Of a stretch of DNA of 64,000 bases, positions 35,877 to 45,010 are shown in pieces. Source of the DNA: Sulfitobacter sp. EhC04 (lineage in GTDB: Bacteria > Pseudomonadota > Alphaproteobacteria > Rhodobacterales > Rhodobacteraceae); NCBI RefSeq assembly GCF_001650875.1, contig NZ_LXYI01000001.1:124001-188000 (forward strand). Direction: 5' to 3'. The number at the start of each line of letters is the position of its first letter. Positions within the stretch are counted from its first letter, which is position 1. The notes under the pieces were generated by a model. That model ran no database searches, was not told the DNA's origin, and worked only from the letters and a program-made list of their open reading frames with translations. Position numbers and translations under genes: made by a program.

Positions 35877-37505
35877 TCAAAGTTCAGCGGCGGCCTTGCG
35901 CAGTTCATACTTCTGAATCTTGCCGGTCGATGTCTTTGGCAGTTCCTGAAACACGACCCGTTTCGGGGTCTTGAACCCGGCCAGAGTCTCGCGGGCAAAG
36001 GCGATCAGCGCTTCGGCATCCTCCACCGCACCCGGTTTCAGTTCCACAAAGGCGCAGGGCACCTCGCCCCATTTCTCATGCGGCTGTGCCACCACGGCGG
36101 CAAGGTTCACGTCCGGGTGTCCCATCAGCACGCCTTCGACCTCGACGCTTGAGATGTTTTCCCCACCCGAGATGATGATGTCCTTGGCGCGGTCCGCGAT
36201 CTGGATGTAACCGTCATCGTGCTGCACGGCCAGGTCACCGGAATGAAAATAGCCGCCTGCAAATGCCTCCTGCGTGGCCTGCGGGTTTTTCAGGTATCCT
36301 TTCATCACCGAATTGCCCCGAATCATGATCTCGCCCTGGGTGCTGCCATCCTTTGCGATTTCGGCCATCCGGCTGTCCGTCACCGTAATATGATCCATCA
36401 TCGGCATGGCGACCCCCTGCCGGGCCTTGATCGCAGCACGGGCGGATTGATCCAGGTCTTCCCAATCCTCGGCGCGCCACAGGCATTCGGTCACATGGCC
36501 ATAGGTTTCGGTCAGCCCGTAGACTTGGGTGACGTTGAACCCCAGCTTCTCGATCTTTGACAGCGTTGCGGGGGCGGGCGGGGCCCCGGCGGTAAAGACC
36601 TCGACCGTGTGGTCAAAGTCGCGGCGGTCCTGCGCCGTCGCATTGACCATCATGTTCAAAACGATGGGCGCGCCGCCGAAATGGGTCACGCCCTCGTCCG
36701 CGATGGCGTCGTATATGGCCTTGGCCGTGATGTCGCGACTACAGACCAGCGTGCCCCCGATCAGCGGCATCATCCAGGTGTGGTTCCAGCCGTTGCAGTG
36801 AAACAGGGGCACGATCTGCATGTAGATCGGATGCAGCACCATGCGCCAGGAAATCACCGTGCCCATGGTCATCAGATAGGCCCCCCGGTGATGATAGACG
36901 ACCCCCTTGGGCCGCCCCGTGGTGCCGGAGGTATAGTTCAGCGCCAGGCTTTCCCATTCATCCTGCGGCATGTGCCAGGCAAAATCAGTGTCACCCCGGG
37001 CCAGGAAATCCTCGTAGGTTGGATGCCGCCCCGTTGCGGGATGGCCTGCGGCCTCGTCCGTGACCTCGACAATTTGCAGAGCTTCGTCCGGCAACCGCTC
37101 CCGCGCGGCCTCCACCAAGGGCACAAACTCGGTATCCACCAGCGCCAGCTTTGCGCCGCCATGCTCCAGGATATAGCTTACCGTGCCCACATCGAGCCGC
37201 GTGTTGATCGTGTTCAGCACCGCCCCGCAGGCCGGCACGCCAAAATGCGCCTCTGCCTGGGCCGGGGTATTGGGCAACAGGGTCGCCACCACGTCGCCGG
37301 GGAGAATCCCCTGCGCGGCAAGGGCCGACGCCAGACGCGTGCAACGCGCGTGATACTGCGCATAGGTCACCCGGTGGTCGCCATAGATTACTGCTGTGCG
37401 GCCCGCAAAAACATGCGCCGCGCGTTGCAGATGCGACAGCGGCGTCAACGGCACGTAATTGGCAGGGCATTTTTCCAGCCCCGTTTCATCCTGCATCCAA
37501 CCCAT
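35877..37505 (-). CDS. Acyl-CoA synthetase (AMP-forming)
   Basis: 542 residues from the ATG at 37505, which sits 6 nt after GGGAGG; an ATG at 37511 touches that site and the frame to 37649 is discarded. Activates a carboxylic acid to its CoA thioester through an adenylate. NYTSGTTGRPKGVVYHHRGA, VYGLTETYGHVTECLW, GYFHSGDLAVQHDDGYIQI, DRAKDIIISGGENISSVEVE and the catalytic Lys529 in PKTSTGKIQKYELR are intact. FHCNGWNHTW marks the medium/branched-chain acyl-activating branch. It is not an obvious DmdB by its N-terminus. Substrate unknown. Confidence 0.9.
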   Translation of the reverse strand: MGWMQDETGLEKCPANYVPLTPLSHLQRAAHVFAGRTAVIYGDHRVTYAQYHARCTRLASALAAQGILPGDVVATLLPNTPAQAEAHFGVPACGAVLNTINTRLDVGTVSYILEHGGAKLALVDTEFVPLVEAARERLPDEALQIVEVTDEAAGHPATGRHPTYEDFLARGDTDFAWHMPQDEWESLALNYTSGTTGRPKGVVYHHRGAYLMTMGTVISWRMVLHPIYMQIVPLFHCNGWNHTWMMPLIGGTLVCSRDITAKAIYDAIADEGVTHFGGAPIVLNMMVNATAQDRRDFDHTVEVFTAGAPPAPATLSKIEKLGFNVTQVYGLTETYGHVTECLWRAEDWEDLDQSARAAIKARQGVAMPMMDHITVTDSRMAEIAKDGSTQGEIMIRGNSVMKGYLKNPQATQEAFAGGYFHSGDLAVQHDDGYIQIADRAKDIIISGGENISSVEVEGVLMGHPDVNLAAVVAQPHEKWGEVPCAFVELKPGAVEDAEALIAFARETLAGFKTPKRVVFQELPKTSTGKIQKYELRKAAAEL

Positions 37506-37593
37506 TTGCATCCTCCCTGCGTGGCATTGCCCGGCGGATAGAGTATTGCGGTGAGGGGGCGACTTTGGAAAGGTGAAAAAAAAGGGGTATCGG

Positions 37594-38535
37594 GTGAGCA
37601 TCCAGAGTATCAGGCCGGGTTTGGCGGCAGTTTCGGTGTTGGGCGGCATGGCGACATTGGGTCTGACGGATAATTTCGTCCCCTATATCTCCGAGCGTGG
37701 CTCGCTCTGGCAGTTCCACTTTGTCCGTTCCCTGATGGCGGTTGCCATCCTCGGGGCCATTCTCGCCCTGGGTTATGGCAGCCTGCGGCCCAAACGGCCC
37801 TGGGCGGTGATCGGGCGCAGCCTGTTTCAGGGCGGCGCGATGCTGATCTACTTTGGCTGCCTGTCCGTACTGCCCATCGGGGTGGTGGTGGCCGGGTTGT
37901 TCACCTCGCCGCTGTTTGTCGTGCTGATCTCGGTCCTGTTTCAGGGCAAGCGGGTCGGCCCCTATCGCTGGTGCGCGGTCGGGATCGGATTTGCCGGGGC
38001 GCTTCTGGTGATCCGGCCCGACCCTTCCGCGCTCGATTGGGTGGCATTCGCGCCGGTCCTCGCCGGGTTGCTCTATGCCGTGGGCGCCGTGGCCACCCGC
38101 GCATGGTGCGAAGGCGAAAGCACCCTGACCCTGACCGCCGGGTTCTTTGCAATCCTCGGTGTATTCGGTCTGATCGGCATGGTGCTGATCTCAGGCACCG
38201 GCGCACCCGACGGACACGCGGGCTTTGTCCTGCGCAACTGGGGGCCGCTGGACGCAGCGATGCTGTTCTGGTTCGCGGTGCAGGCGGTCGGGTCGCTGAT
38301 TGGAATCGCGCTGATCTTTCGCGGCTATCTGATCGGCGAAGCGGGCCATGTCGCGGTCTTTGAATATTCGCTTCTGGTCTTTGCCAGTTTCTGGGCCTGG
38401 GTGCTTTGGGATCAGGCCGTGCCGCCGCTGGCGCTGGCGGGCATGGCGCTGATTGCCTGCGCGGGCAGCATCATCGCCCTGCGCTCCGACAATCCGGTAT
38501 CGGCGGCGCGCACGCCAGCGGGTGAGGGCGTATGA
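37594..38535 (+). CDS. DMT-superfamily (EamA) transporter
   Basis: 313 residues from the GTG at 37594 (AAGGGG upstream); a GTG at 37573 is the alternative. Ten membrane segments in two EamA halves are apparent. Landmarks are TLGLTDNFVPYISERGSLWQ, FQGGAMLIYFGCLSVLPIGV, LFTSPLFVVLISVLFQGKRV and the second-half VFEYSLLVFASFWAWVLWDQ. Such proteins export amino acids, nucleobases or other small metabolites at the inner membrane; the substrate is not predictable. It overlaps the sulfotransferase gene by 4 bp and is divergent from the acyl-CoA synthetase. Confidence 0.87.
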   Translation: MSIQSIRPGLAAVSVLGGMATLGLTDNFVPYISERGSLWQFHFVRSLMAVAILGAILALGYGSLRPKRPWAVIGRSLFQGGAMLIYFGCLSVLPIGVVVAGLFTSPLFVVLISVLFQGKRVGPYRWCAVGIGFAGALLVIRPDPSALDWVAFAPVLAGLLYAVGAVATRAWCEGESTLTLTAGFFAILGVFGLIGMVLISGTGAPDGHAGFVLRNWGPLDAAMLFWFAVQAVGSLIGIALIFRGYLIGEAGHVAVFEYSLLVFASFWAWVLWDQAVPPLALAGMALIACAGSIIALRSDNPVSAARTPAGEGV

Positions 38536-39179
38536 TCATCAGCCGGGGACGGTCCTATATCTTTGTCCATATTCCCAAGACCGGCGGCACCTCGATGGCG
38601 CTGGCGCTTGAGGATCGCGCGATGAAAGACGACATCATGCTGGGCGACACGCCCAAGGCGGCAAAGCGGCGGCGGCGTCTGAAAGGCGTGCAGGCCTCGG
38701 GCCGGTTGTGGAAACACAGCACGCTGGCGGATATCGACGGGCTGGTCACTCCGGAGGAGATCGCGGGCATGTTCACCTTCACGCTGGTGCGCAACCCCTG
38801 GGACCGCACGGTCAGCTATTACCGCTGGCTGCGCGGTCAAGGCTTCGAACACCCCGCCGTGCATCTGGCCAAGTCGACCGATTTCGCGGGCTTCCTGTCC
38901 GATACGGGCACGCAAGCCAGCTTACAGGGCTGGTCCGCAGCGCGATACATGCGCGATGCAACCGGGGCCGAGCGGTGCAGTGCCTTCATCCGGCTGGAGC
39001 ACCTGGAGGCGGATGCGGCACCGTTGTGGGACCATCTGGGATTTCGGCTGGATCTGCCGCATGTCAATACATCGGACCGGGCAGAAACCTGGCAAAGCAG
39101 TTATACCCCCGACTTGCAGGACATCGTCGCGCGCTGTTGCGCAGAAGACATTGCCCGATTCGGCTATCGGTTTTTTTGA
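38532..39179 (+). CDS. Sulfotransferase-family protein
   Basis: 215 residues. The 5'-phosphosulfate loop is FVHIPKTGGTSM (11-22), and the 3'-phosphate-binding block is LVRNPWDRTVSYYRW (85-99), together placing it in the PAPS-dependent sulfotransferase-2 family. It would transfer sulfate from PAPS to a carbohydrate or other acceptor; such genes in roseobacters often modify surface polysaccharides. The start overlaps the stop of the DMT gene (ATGA), suggesting a joint role such as export and modification, which is inference. Confidence 0.82.
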   Translation: MIISRGRSYIFVHIPKTGGTSMALALEDRAMKDDIMLGDTPKAAKRRRRLKGVQASGRLWKHSTLADIDGLVTPEEIAGMFTFTLVRNPWDRTVSYYRWLRGQGFEHPAVHLAKSTDFAGFLSDTGTQASLQGWSAARYMRDATGAERCSAFIRLEHLEADAAPLWDHLGFRLDLPHVNTSDRAETWQSSYTPDLQDIVARCCAEDIARFGYRFF

Positions 39180-39218
39180 ATTACGCTGCCTCGCGTTAAC
39201 CAAACCGGCAAGATTGCC

Positions 39219-40058
39219 ATGTTTGTGCCGCCTAATTCCCCCGAATTCAGCGGAATTGTCGCCGAAACAGATGACAATGCCCGATTTCCGCCGCTTTCCG
39301 GTCGCCTACCGGTCATGGGAATCACCCCAATTGGTTCCATCAACTGCACCGGCGCCCTGCCATGGCGCTTCACCATGGGGATGGATGAAATGTTTGGATG
39401 GAAGACAAAAGAGATGAACCGCCGCTCACCCGAGATGACGGGGGCCTATGACGGCGGTCTGGCGACAATGACAAACGGATTGGTGGCAGGCACGCGGGTT
39501 GCGTCGAACCTGGGCTGGCGCGCCGTCGAGGCGCTGGCGGTGGGCGACTCTGTCCTGACCTTTGACCACGGCATGCAGCAGATCACCGATGTGCGCCGTA
39601 TGGTGATGTGGATCGACGCGCCCGACACGAACCCTGCGTTATGGCCGGTGATCGTGCCCGCCGGGGCGCTGGACAACCGCGCCGAACTGACCCTGCTGGC
39701 CGATCAGGGTGTGCTGGTGGAAAGCGATGCGGCCGCCGACATCTACGGTGACCCCTTCGCCCTTGTCCCGGCGCAGGCGCTGGTGGGGGTGCGCGGCATT
39801 CATCGTGCGGCACCGCAGGAAAAGGTGGAACTGATCGTGATCGCCTTTGCCGATGAACAGGTGATCTATGCCGAAGGCGGCGCATTGATCCATTGCCCGG
39901 TGGCCCGGATGGCGCTGGACAATCTGCTGGACGGCACAAACCCCGTCTATGGTGTTCTGGGGCTGAGCGATGCCGCGTTTCTGGCCGGATGCCTGACCAT
40001 GGAAGACCGGATGCTGGCCACGGGCGGCTGCACCGTCAGGGCAACCGCATCCTGTTGA
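39219..40058 (+). CDS. Hint-domain protein, no catalytic Cys
   Basis: 279 residues if started at 39219; starts at 39375 or later are possible because the first 50 residues (many Pro, Ser, Thr) look weak and no site is clearly better. The Hint-like domain begins GLVAGTRVASNLGWRAVEAL (87-106), continues GDSVLTFDHGMQQI and has a late block VIYAEGGALIHCP. Where active Hint proteins have Cys-Phe-x-x-Gly-Thr this one has Gly87-Leu, so self-processing is not expected. A hairpin terminator follows. Function unknown; the family is abundant in Rhodobacteraceae. Confidence 0.75.
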   Translation: MFVPPNSPEFSGIVAETDDNARFPPLSGRLPVMGITPIGSINCTGALPWRFTMGMDEMFGWKTKEMNRRSPEMTGAYDGGLATMTNGLVAGTRVASNLGWRAVEALAVGDSVLTFDHGMQQITDVRRMVMWIDAPDTNPALWPVIVPAGALDNRAELTLLADQGVLVESDAAADIYGDPFALVPAQALVGVRGIHRAAPQEKVELIVIAFADEQVIYAEGGALIHCPVARMALDNLLDGTNPVYGVLGLSDAAFLAGCLTMEDRMLATGGCTVRATASC

Positions 40059-40125
40059 TCTGACCGGGGCGGCCCACCTGGAGGGGGCCGCCGAGAGACA
40101 AGACAGACATCTCCATGTCAGGACA

Positions 40126-40157
40126 GGGGCCGCGAGGTGAGAGCCGCGGCCCCTTTT
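40126..40157 (+). terminator. Intrinsic terminator after the second Hint gene
   Basis: GGGGCCGCG (40126-40134) pairs perfectly with CGCGGCCCC (40145-40153), followed by TTTT. A second GC-rich hairpin, GGCGGCCC/GGGCCGCC (40068-40092), lies just before it. Confidence 0.75.
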
Positions 40158-40234
40158 GCATGTGTCGGGGGCCACGCACCTCCCCGGTTGCGACATGGCG
40201 CTGTGTTTGCCAACGCCCCCCGATCGGCCAGCGC

Positions 40235-41317
40235 CTAGACCTCGATCAGGTGATTGTCCCACATCAAGGCAGCAGTCGCCCTTGCCTCCGCCGACCCGCG
40301 CAGGCAGCGCAATTCCCCGGTGCCGGTGGTCACGGTAAAGCCACCTGCCGCCGGGGCCACGCCGCAGACATCGCTCAGGGATATGACCTGCGACAGGGCC
40401 ATGGTGCTGGTGTCATAGAACTGCACCCGATTGCCACGCGGCGAGGTGACGGCAACCCTGGCCCCGTCCGGCGAACAGGCGATACTGCCGACATAGCCCT
40501 GCATCTCGCGCACAGCCTCGGGCGGGGCGTCGAACAGCGCGATCTGCCCGCCCCTCCGGTGCCTGCCGACCAGCGCCGCGACCGGTTCCTCGCCCTGCCA
40601 TTGCATGCCAAAGGTGACATCGCCCGCCGGGCCGACCGCAAGATGACGGATTGAATTCTTGTGCATGGCATGGGGCAGGGCCGCCTGTTCCACGATCTTG
40701 CCGTGGTCGAAATAGCTCAGGTTCGGGGCCATCGTGGGGATGTTCAGCTTGGTCCTTCCGGTGTCGGGGTGCGTGTCGATGCCGCCATTTGCAACGACGA
40801 GGACGTCCGACCCCGGCAACCGTTTGATGTCATGCGGCCCGATCCCGCCGCTGCTGATCTCGTCCAGACGTTTGTAGCCTGCGGCAACGTCCCAGATGCC
40901 GATGCGCCCTTCGCCTGCCTCAAAGTCGTTCTCTGTCGTGAACAGCCAGTCCCCACCCTTGGAAAAGGCCCCGTGGCCGTAGAAATGCCGGCCCTCTGGG
41001 CTGGTCAGCCGGGCCTGTTGCCGCCCCGTGGCACAGTCGATCACCACCGCGAAGGTGCCGGGCCTGCGGGCAAAGGCCACGGCCTGCGGTCGGCTCGGGT
41101 GGGCGGCGGCGGCATGGCCGCGCGCGGGCAGGGGAATTTCGAACAAGACCGACAGGTCCGCCGCGATACCGCACAGCAGATAGGACCCGTCCGCCCGCGC
41201 GCCAGCAGCCAGATAGGCGGGCGATCCCGCATCGGCCCAACTGGGGCAGGGCAGCACCCCGGCGGCCATCAGCCCGCCCAGAAACCGGCGGCGTCCGCTG
41301 TGGGGGGCTGTGGGCAT
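40235..41317 (-). CDS. DUF1513 (COG3490) periplasmic protein
   Basis: 360 residues from the ATG at 41317, 1 bp after the upstream imelysin stop. The N-terminus MPTAPHSGRRRFLGGLMAAG has a twin-arginine-like RRRFLGG signal, so Tat export is likely. The body looks like a seven-blade propeller: repeated segments such as RHFYGHGAFSKGGDWLFTTE, GRIGIWDVAAGYKRLDEIS, SGGIGPHDIKRLPGSDVLVV and YVGSIACSPDGARVAVTSPR. DUF1513 always travels with imelysin and the di-haem protein of this operon. Molecular role unknown; last gene of the iron operon. Confidence 0.88.
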   Translation of the reverse strand: MPTAPHSGRRRFLGGLMAAGVLPCPSWADAGSPAYLAAGARADGSYLLCGIAADLSVLFEIPLPARGHAAAAHPSRPQAVAFARRPGTFAVVIDCATGRQQARLTSPEGRHFYGHGAFSKGGDWLFTTENDFEAGEGRIGIWDVAAGYKRLDEISSGGIGPHDIKRLPGSDVLVVANGGIDTHPDTGRTKLNIPTMAPNLSYFDHGKIVEQAALPHAMHKNSIRHLAVGPAGDVTFGMQWQGEEPVAALVGRHRRGGQIALFDAPPEAVREMQGYVGSIACSPDGARVAVTSPRGNRVQFYDTSTMALSQVISLSDVCGVAPAAGGFTVTTGTGELRCLRGSAEARATAALMWDNHLIEV

Positions 41318-41318
41318 G

Positions 41319-42335
41319 TCAGTCACCGTCCAGCGAATTGAAACCCGCCGCCACGCCCAAAGTCGGGCCCAGATCGCTGCGGGCAAGGGTGCGGATGGCT
41401 TCGACCTCCTGCTGGACAACTTCAACCTTCAACCGGCTTTGCGGCTGGGCCACCCCGGCAAACACCGGATCGTCCAATCTATCGAGGTGATCAACTGCCT
41501 TGGCAAAGGCGCTGTCCAACTCGGCGGTTACCCGAGGGTGACCGGTGGCCAGCCGCTCGGCCAGATCGCGCAGGGCGGTCAGGCTCAGCCCCACATGCCG
41601 CGCCGACCTCTCGGAGCGCCAGACCTCTGCCCGCGTGGGCCGGGGGCGGTCATATGTGCCCAGGGGGCGGCCCAGCCGGGTCTCTGCGGTGAACTCAAGC
41701 CCGGTGGTCAGCGAGGTGAAAAGCTGCTGAAGCACCTCATCTTCACTGCGGTAGGTGCCGTCCGGTCCGGGGTTCAGCATCTCGGGCGCATAGCTCTCGT
41801 GCCAATCCGCGCGGATGGTATCGGCGGTTGCGGCGATATCGGCGGTGACCGCGCCGATCAGGCCGCAAAGGTAGGTGGCATCGGCTGCTTCGGTCAGCTC
41901 CGGGTCATAGAGCAGGTATTCCAGCCCGTAAAACCCCCGTGCCGCGATGGAGACCTGAGCAAAGCCTTCGGCACTGTCGATGATCGCATCCTGCTCCGCC
42001 ATCAGCCCGGCCAGCGCACGCGGGGTTGCGCCCCGGCTGTCGGGCCAGAAGGCAAGCGCAAAGGCGCGGTCGCCGACTTCGGTCGGGCCAAAGCGCAGGT
42101 GGCTGGCGCTGACCCAACTGTCAAATGCCGCGCCATAGGCGTCGCGCAGGTCGGGCGACGTGGGTGCGCAGTCGTTCCCGGCCATATCCGCCAGGTGATC
42201 GGCACTTTCGGACAGCGCGTCAAACCGCGGCAGGATGTGATGTTCGACCACATCGGTGATCTTGGCAGTGGCATCCTGTGCCACAGCGGCAAAGGGCATC
42301 AGCACAACAAGCAGGCTGAGGAAAAGTCTGGTCAT
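41319..42335 (-). CDS. Imelysin-family protein (COG3489 type)
   Basis: 338 residues from the ATG at 42335, overlapping the di-haem gene stop (ATGA); the frame to 42533 is rejected. Signal peptide MTRLFLSLLVVLMPFAAVAQ. Helical imelysin fold with GVSASHLRFG-like WVSASHLRFGPTEVGDRAFA and WPDSRGATPR. The imelysin metal motif GxHxxE is here GFYGLE (134-139), so Tyr136 replaces His while Glu139 stays. Imelysin (EfeO M75-like) proteins are periplasmic or outer-membrane iron-regulated factors. Whether this COG3489 form binds iron is unclear. Confidence 0.88.
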   Translation of the reverse strand: MTRLFLSLLVVLMPFAAVAQDATAKITDVVEHHILPRFDALSESADHLADMAGNDCAPTSPDLRDAYGAAFDSWVSASHLRFGPTEVGDRAFALAFWPDSRGATPRALAGLMAEQDAIIDSAEGFAQVSIAARGFYGLEYLLYDPELTEAADATYLCGLIGAVTADIAATADTIRADWHESYAPEMLNPGPDGTYRSEDEVLQQLFTSLTTGLEFTAETRLGRPLGTYDRPRPTRAEVWRSERSARHVGLSLTALRDLAERLATGHPRVTAELDSAFAKAVDHLDRLDDPVFAGVAQPQSRLKVEVVQQEVEAIRTLARSDLGPTLGVAAGFNSLDGD

Positions 42336-43930
42336 AAGCTCTCCAGATAGGTGATCAGCGCGTCGCGGTCGGCAGTCGGAAGGTCGATGACGGTGTCGCG
42401 CTGGGCCTGTGCCTCGCCGCCGTGCCACAGGATCGCTTCCAGCAGCGACCGGGCGCGCCCGTCGTGCAGGAAATAGCTGTGGCCACTGACCTGTTCCGTC
42501 AGACCGATACCCCAAAGCGGCGGCGTCCGCCATTCCGTTCCGGTGGCGCGTGCCTCGGGGCGGTTGTCCGCCAGACCGGGGCCCATGTCATGCAGCAGCA
42601 TGTCGGAATAGGGCCAGATCAGCTGGAAAGACTGCTCCGGCTGATCTGCAAGCCGGTTGGTCACGAACTTGGGCTGGTGGCAGGCGGTGCAGCCGGTGTC
42701 ATAGAACACCTTCTTGCCTCGCAACACCTGCGGATCGTCCAGATTGCGGCGTTCCGGCACGCCCAGGTTGCGGCTGTAGAAGGTCACCAGATCTAGCCCC
42801 TCGGCGTCGATCTCGGTGCCGCGCGCGTCGCCGTCGCCATGGGTTGCGGCCTGGCAATCGGCCTGCAAATCGGTGCATTCACCCGCGCCCGCCGTGAACA
42901 ATGGATTCGATATGCCGATGTCCCCGACAAAGGCCGAGGCCGATTGTTCCAGCACTGAAGGATTGCCCGCCTTGAGGCCAAAGCGCCCCAGCATGGGCCG
43001 GTCCTGTGCCGCCGACCAGACGATATTGGCCCGGCCCGAAATGCCGTCCCCGTCCGCATCGTCCGGGTCTGCCAATGCAAGGATATCGGCAGCAGGGATC
43101 GCTTCCAGCAGGCCCATGCCGATCATCTGCGGCGCGACGCGCGGGCTCAGCATGGCGTCGGGATGCAGCGGGCCATAGCCCAGATCGGCCGCCCGGTAGG
43201 TGGGATGCCTGAGTGAAACCTTGGTCCCGTCCGCCAGCGTGATCGGCTCTTCCCTGTACGTGATATCAAGGCGGTATTCAGCCGCATGCCCCTGCACGGC
43301 AAAGTCCTGCAACTGGGTGCCATAGGTGGGGTCGGGGCGGCTGGCGATATAGCCTTCGATCCCGTCGATGGCGTCGCTCTCATCTCCGGGGATCGACACC
43401 CGCAAGAACATGGAGATTGCATTGCTGTCGCCGTCGGCTTCCGGCGGATGCCCGCGCCCGTCCTTGATGTGGCAACGCTGGCAGGAGCGCGCGTTGTAAA
43501 GCGGCCCCAACCCGTCAGAGGCCAGCGTGGAGGAGGGGGCAGAGACCCAGAGCTTGCGGAACAGCCCATTGCCGACCTTGAAGGTCAGCTCATCCTCGAA
43601 ACTGATGTTGCCGGAGGGCTGGGAAAAGGCATCTGCCGACTTGCGCACCCGCACAGTGGCGGCACCGGCAGGCAGGTGTTCAAATTGCTCAGGGGCGGTA
43701 AAGTTGGTGGGTGGTGTCAGCACCGCTGCAATGCGCGCGGTCTCCTCCGCCGTGCGGGGGATCACATTCAGATGTCGGTCATCCAGCACCGGGGCATCCT
43801 GCGCCAGTGCCGCTGACCCAATGGCAAGGATCAGCGGCACCAGGGCGCAGGGTAATCTGCCTGTGCGCTGTGACATGCTGGCGGTCTGGCCCGGACGTTG
43901 TGCGGCGGCAGACTGATGGCTGGCTGTCAT
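42332..43930 (-). CDS. Di-haem cytochrome c-type oxidoreductase (DUF1111/COG3488)
   Basis: 532 residues from the ATG at 43930, after AGGAG. A signal sequence (LVPLILAIGSAALAQ) ends near residue 44. Two CxxCH haem c sites are visible: CQRCH (150-154) and CTACH (414-418), the latter followed by QPKF. NARSCQRCHIKDGRGHPPE and WRTPPLWGIGLTEQVSG are typical of COG3488, once called thiol oxidoreductases, related to MauG/cytochrome c peroxidases. Being periplasmic and redox-active, it may change the iron oxidation state for the imelysins; that role is inference. It overlaps the COG3489 gene by 4 bp. Confidence 0.9.
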   Translation of the reverse strand: MTASHQSAAAQRPGQTASMSQRTGRLPCALVPLILAIGSAALAQDAPVLDDRHLNVIPRTAEETARIAAVLTPPTNFTAPEQFEHLPAGAATVRVRKSADAFSQPSGNISFEDELTFKVGNGLFRKLWVSAPSSTLASDGLGPLYNARSCQRCHIKDGRGHPPEADGDSNAISMFLRVSIPGDESDAIDGIEGYIASRPDPTYGTQLQDFAVQGHAAEYRLDITYREEPITLADGTKVSLRHPTYRAADLGYGPLHPDAMLSPRVAPQMIGMGLLEAIPAADILALADPDDADGDGISGRANIVWSAAQDRPMLGRFGLKAGNPSVLEQSASAFVGDIGISNPLFTAGAGECTDLQADCQAATHGDGDARGTEIDAEGLDLVTFYSRNLGVPERRNLDDPQVLRGKKVFYDTGCTACHQPKFVTNRLADQPEQSFQLIWPYSDMLLHDMGPGLADNRPEARATGTEWRTPPLWGIGLTEQVSGHSYFLHDGRARSLLEAILWHGGEAQAQRDTVIDLPTADRDALITYLESL

Positions 43931-43946
43931 GAAGGCTCCTGGTTGT

Positions 43947-44954
43947 TCAGAAAGACACGACAGCCGCCAGGCCGACCGATGTCGATTTAACACCGCCCAC
44001 GTCAAAGCGGGCCACGCCAAAGTTGATTTCGCTGTTATCGGTTATCTGACGGTCTACTCCAAGGGCGAGCATCTTGTCACGGCCTGCACCGCTGATGTTG
44101 ACAAGAGTCCCGGTGCCCGAGAAGGTCCATTGGTCAAGCGCATAGGACGCGCCGAGGGTGCTGTAGGTTGCATCCGCAGCAGTACCGCCTGCGCCGCTGA
44201 AATGGGCCACTTCGCCGATCATGTCCCAGCCATTGCCGAAATCATGGGCCAGCCCCGCAACGACACCGTTTTCATCCGAAACATCGCCCGCGCCTGCCGC
44301 CAGGTGGCGTGCGCCGACCCATGCGGTGGTTGCGCCGAAGTCCTGGCTGTATTGCAGCGCGATGTTGTTCAACTTGCCGGTGTTTCCGACACCACCCGCC
44401 GCAACCGAGTTCCGCCCGCGCCGATTGCCGATGCTGTCACTCAGAAAGGTGTTGTCGGCATAGAATGCTGCAAAGGACAGGGTGCCATCTGCGCCAACAG
44501 GCGTTTCGACGGTCAGGCCGATCATCTCCGCCAGCTCATAGTCGCCCGACAGCGAGGTGCCGTAGTAACCCGGCGCATCGTCCCATGCCACGCCGAAGAT
44601 CGGGCTGAGCTTGCCGACGGAGACCAGGGTTTCGCCAAAGGCAAAGCGCAGGCCCAATTCGCTGACGTAGAGCCCCAGGTCATCAAAACTGCGGTCGTCG
44701 GTGGCATCTGTCATCGATTCCAGCGTCAGCCCGCCAAAGGCGGTGATGCGGTCCGTGATCGCGGCCTCAAAGGCGGCTTCGATGCTGAGATAGACATCGC
44801 TGAATTCCGCTGTCGGGTCATCGGAGCTGACCGTGCTGTCCACGCCGATCTCGACGCTGCCTTCCCAGGTAAAGCCGGCGTCCTGCGCCTGTGCCGCATG
44901 CCCGCAAAGCATCGCGAGGCCGCAAAGCCCCGCAAGGTGTGTCTGTTTCTTCAT
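43947..44954 (-). CDS. Outer-membrane porin-like beta barrel
   Basis: 335 residues. Signal peptide MKKQTHLAGLCGLAMLCGHA ending AQAQ/DAGF. The mature part alternates polar and hydrophobic residues and carries barrel strands such as AFGETLVSVGKLSPIFGVAW, YELAEMIGLTVETPVGADG and LNNIALQYSQDFGATTAWVG; it ends VGLAAVVSF with C-terminal Phe, the barrel-insertion signal. It resembles gram-negative general porins of Rhodobacteraceae. It sits between IrpA and the di-haem gene, so it may be the outer-membrane channel of this iron system. No TonB box was recognised. Confidence 0.83.
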   Translation of the reverse strand: MKKQTHLAGLCGLAMLCGHAAQAQDAGFTWEGSVEIGVDSTVSSDDPTAEFSDVYLSIEAAFEAAITDRITAFGGLTLESMTDATDDRSFDDLGLYVSELGLRFAFGETLVSVGKLSPIFGVAWDDAPGYYGTSLSGDYELAEMIGLTVETPVGADGTLSFAAFYADNTFLSDSIGNRRGRNSVAAGGVGNTGKLNNIALQYSQDFGATTAWVGARHLAAGAGDVSDENGVVAGLAHDFGNGWDMIGEVAHFSGAGGTAADATYSTLGASYALDQWTFSGTGTLVNISGAGRDKMLALGVDRQITDNSEINFGVARFDVGGVKSTSVGLAAVVSF

Positions 44955-45010
44955 TGTGATTGTCCTGTGAGAGTATGAGATGTCGCTGGCAGGAGGGCTG
45001 GCTGATCGGG

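Noticed and set aside
41319-42533. Longer form of the second imelysin starting at 42533
   Set aside because: The added 66 residues lie inside the di-haem gene, precede a clear signal peptide and have no ribosome-binding site.
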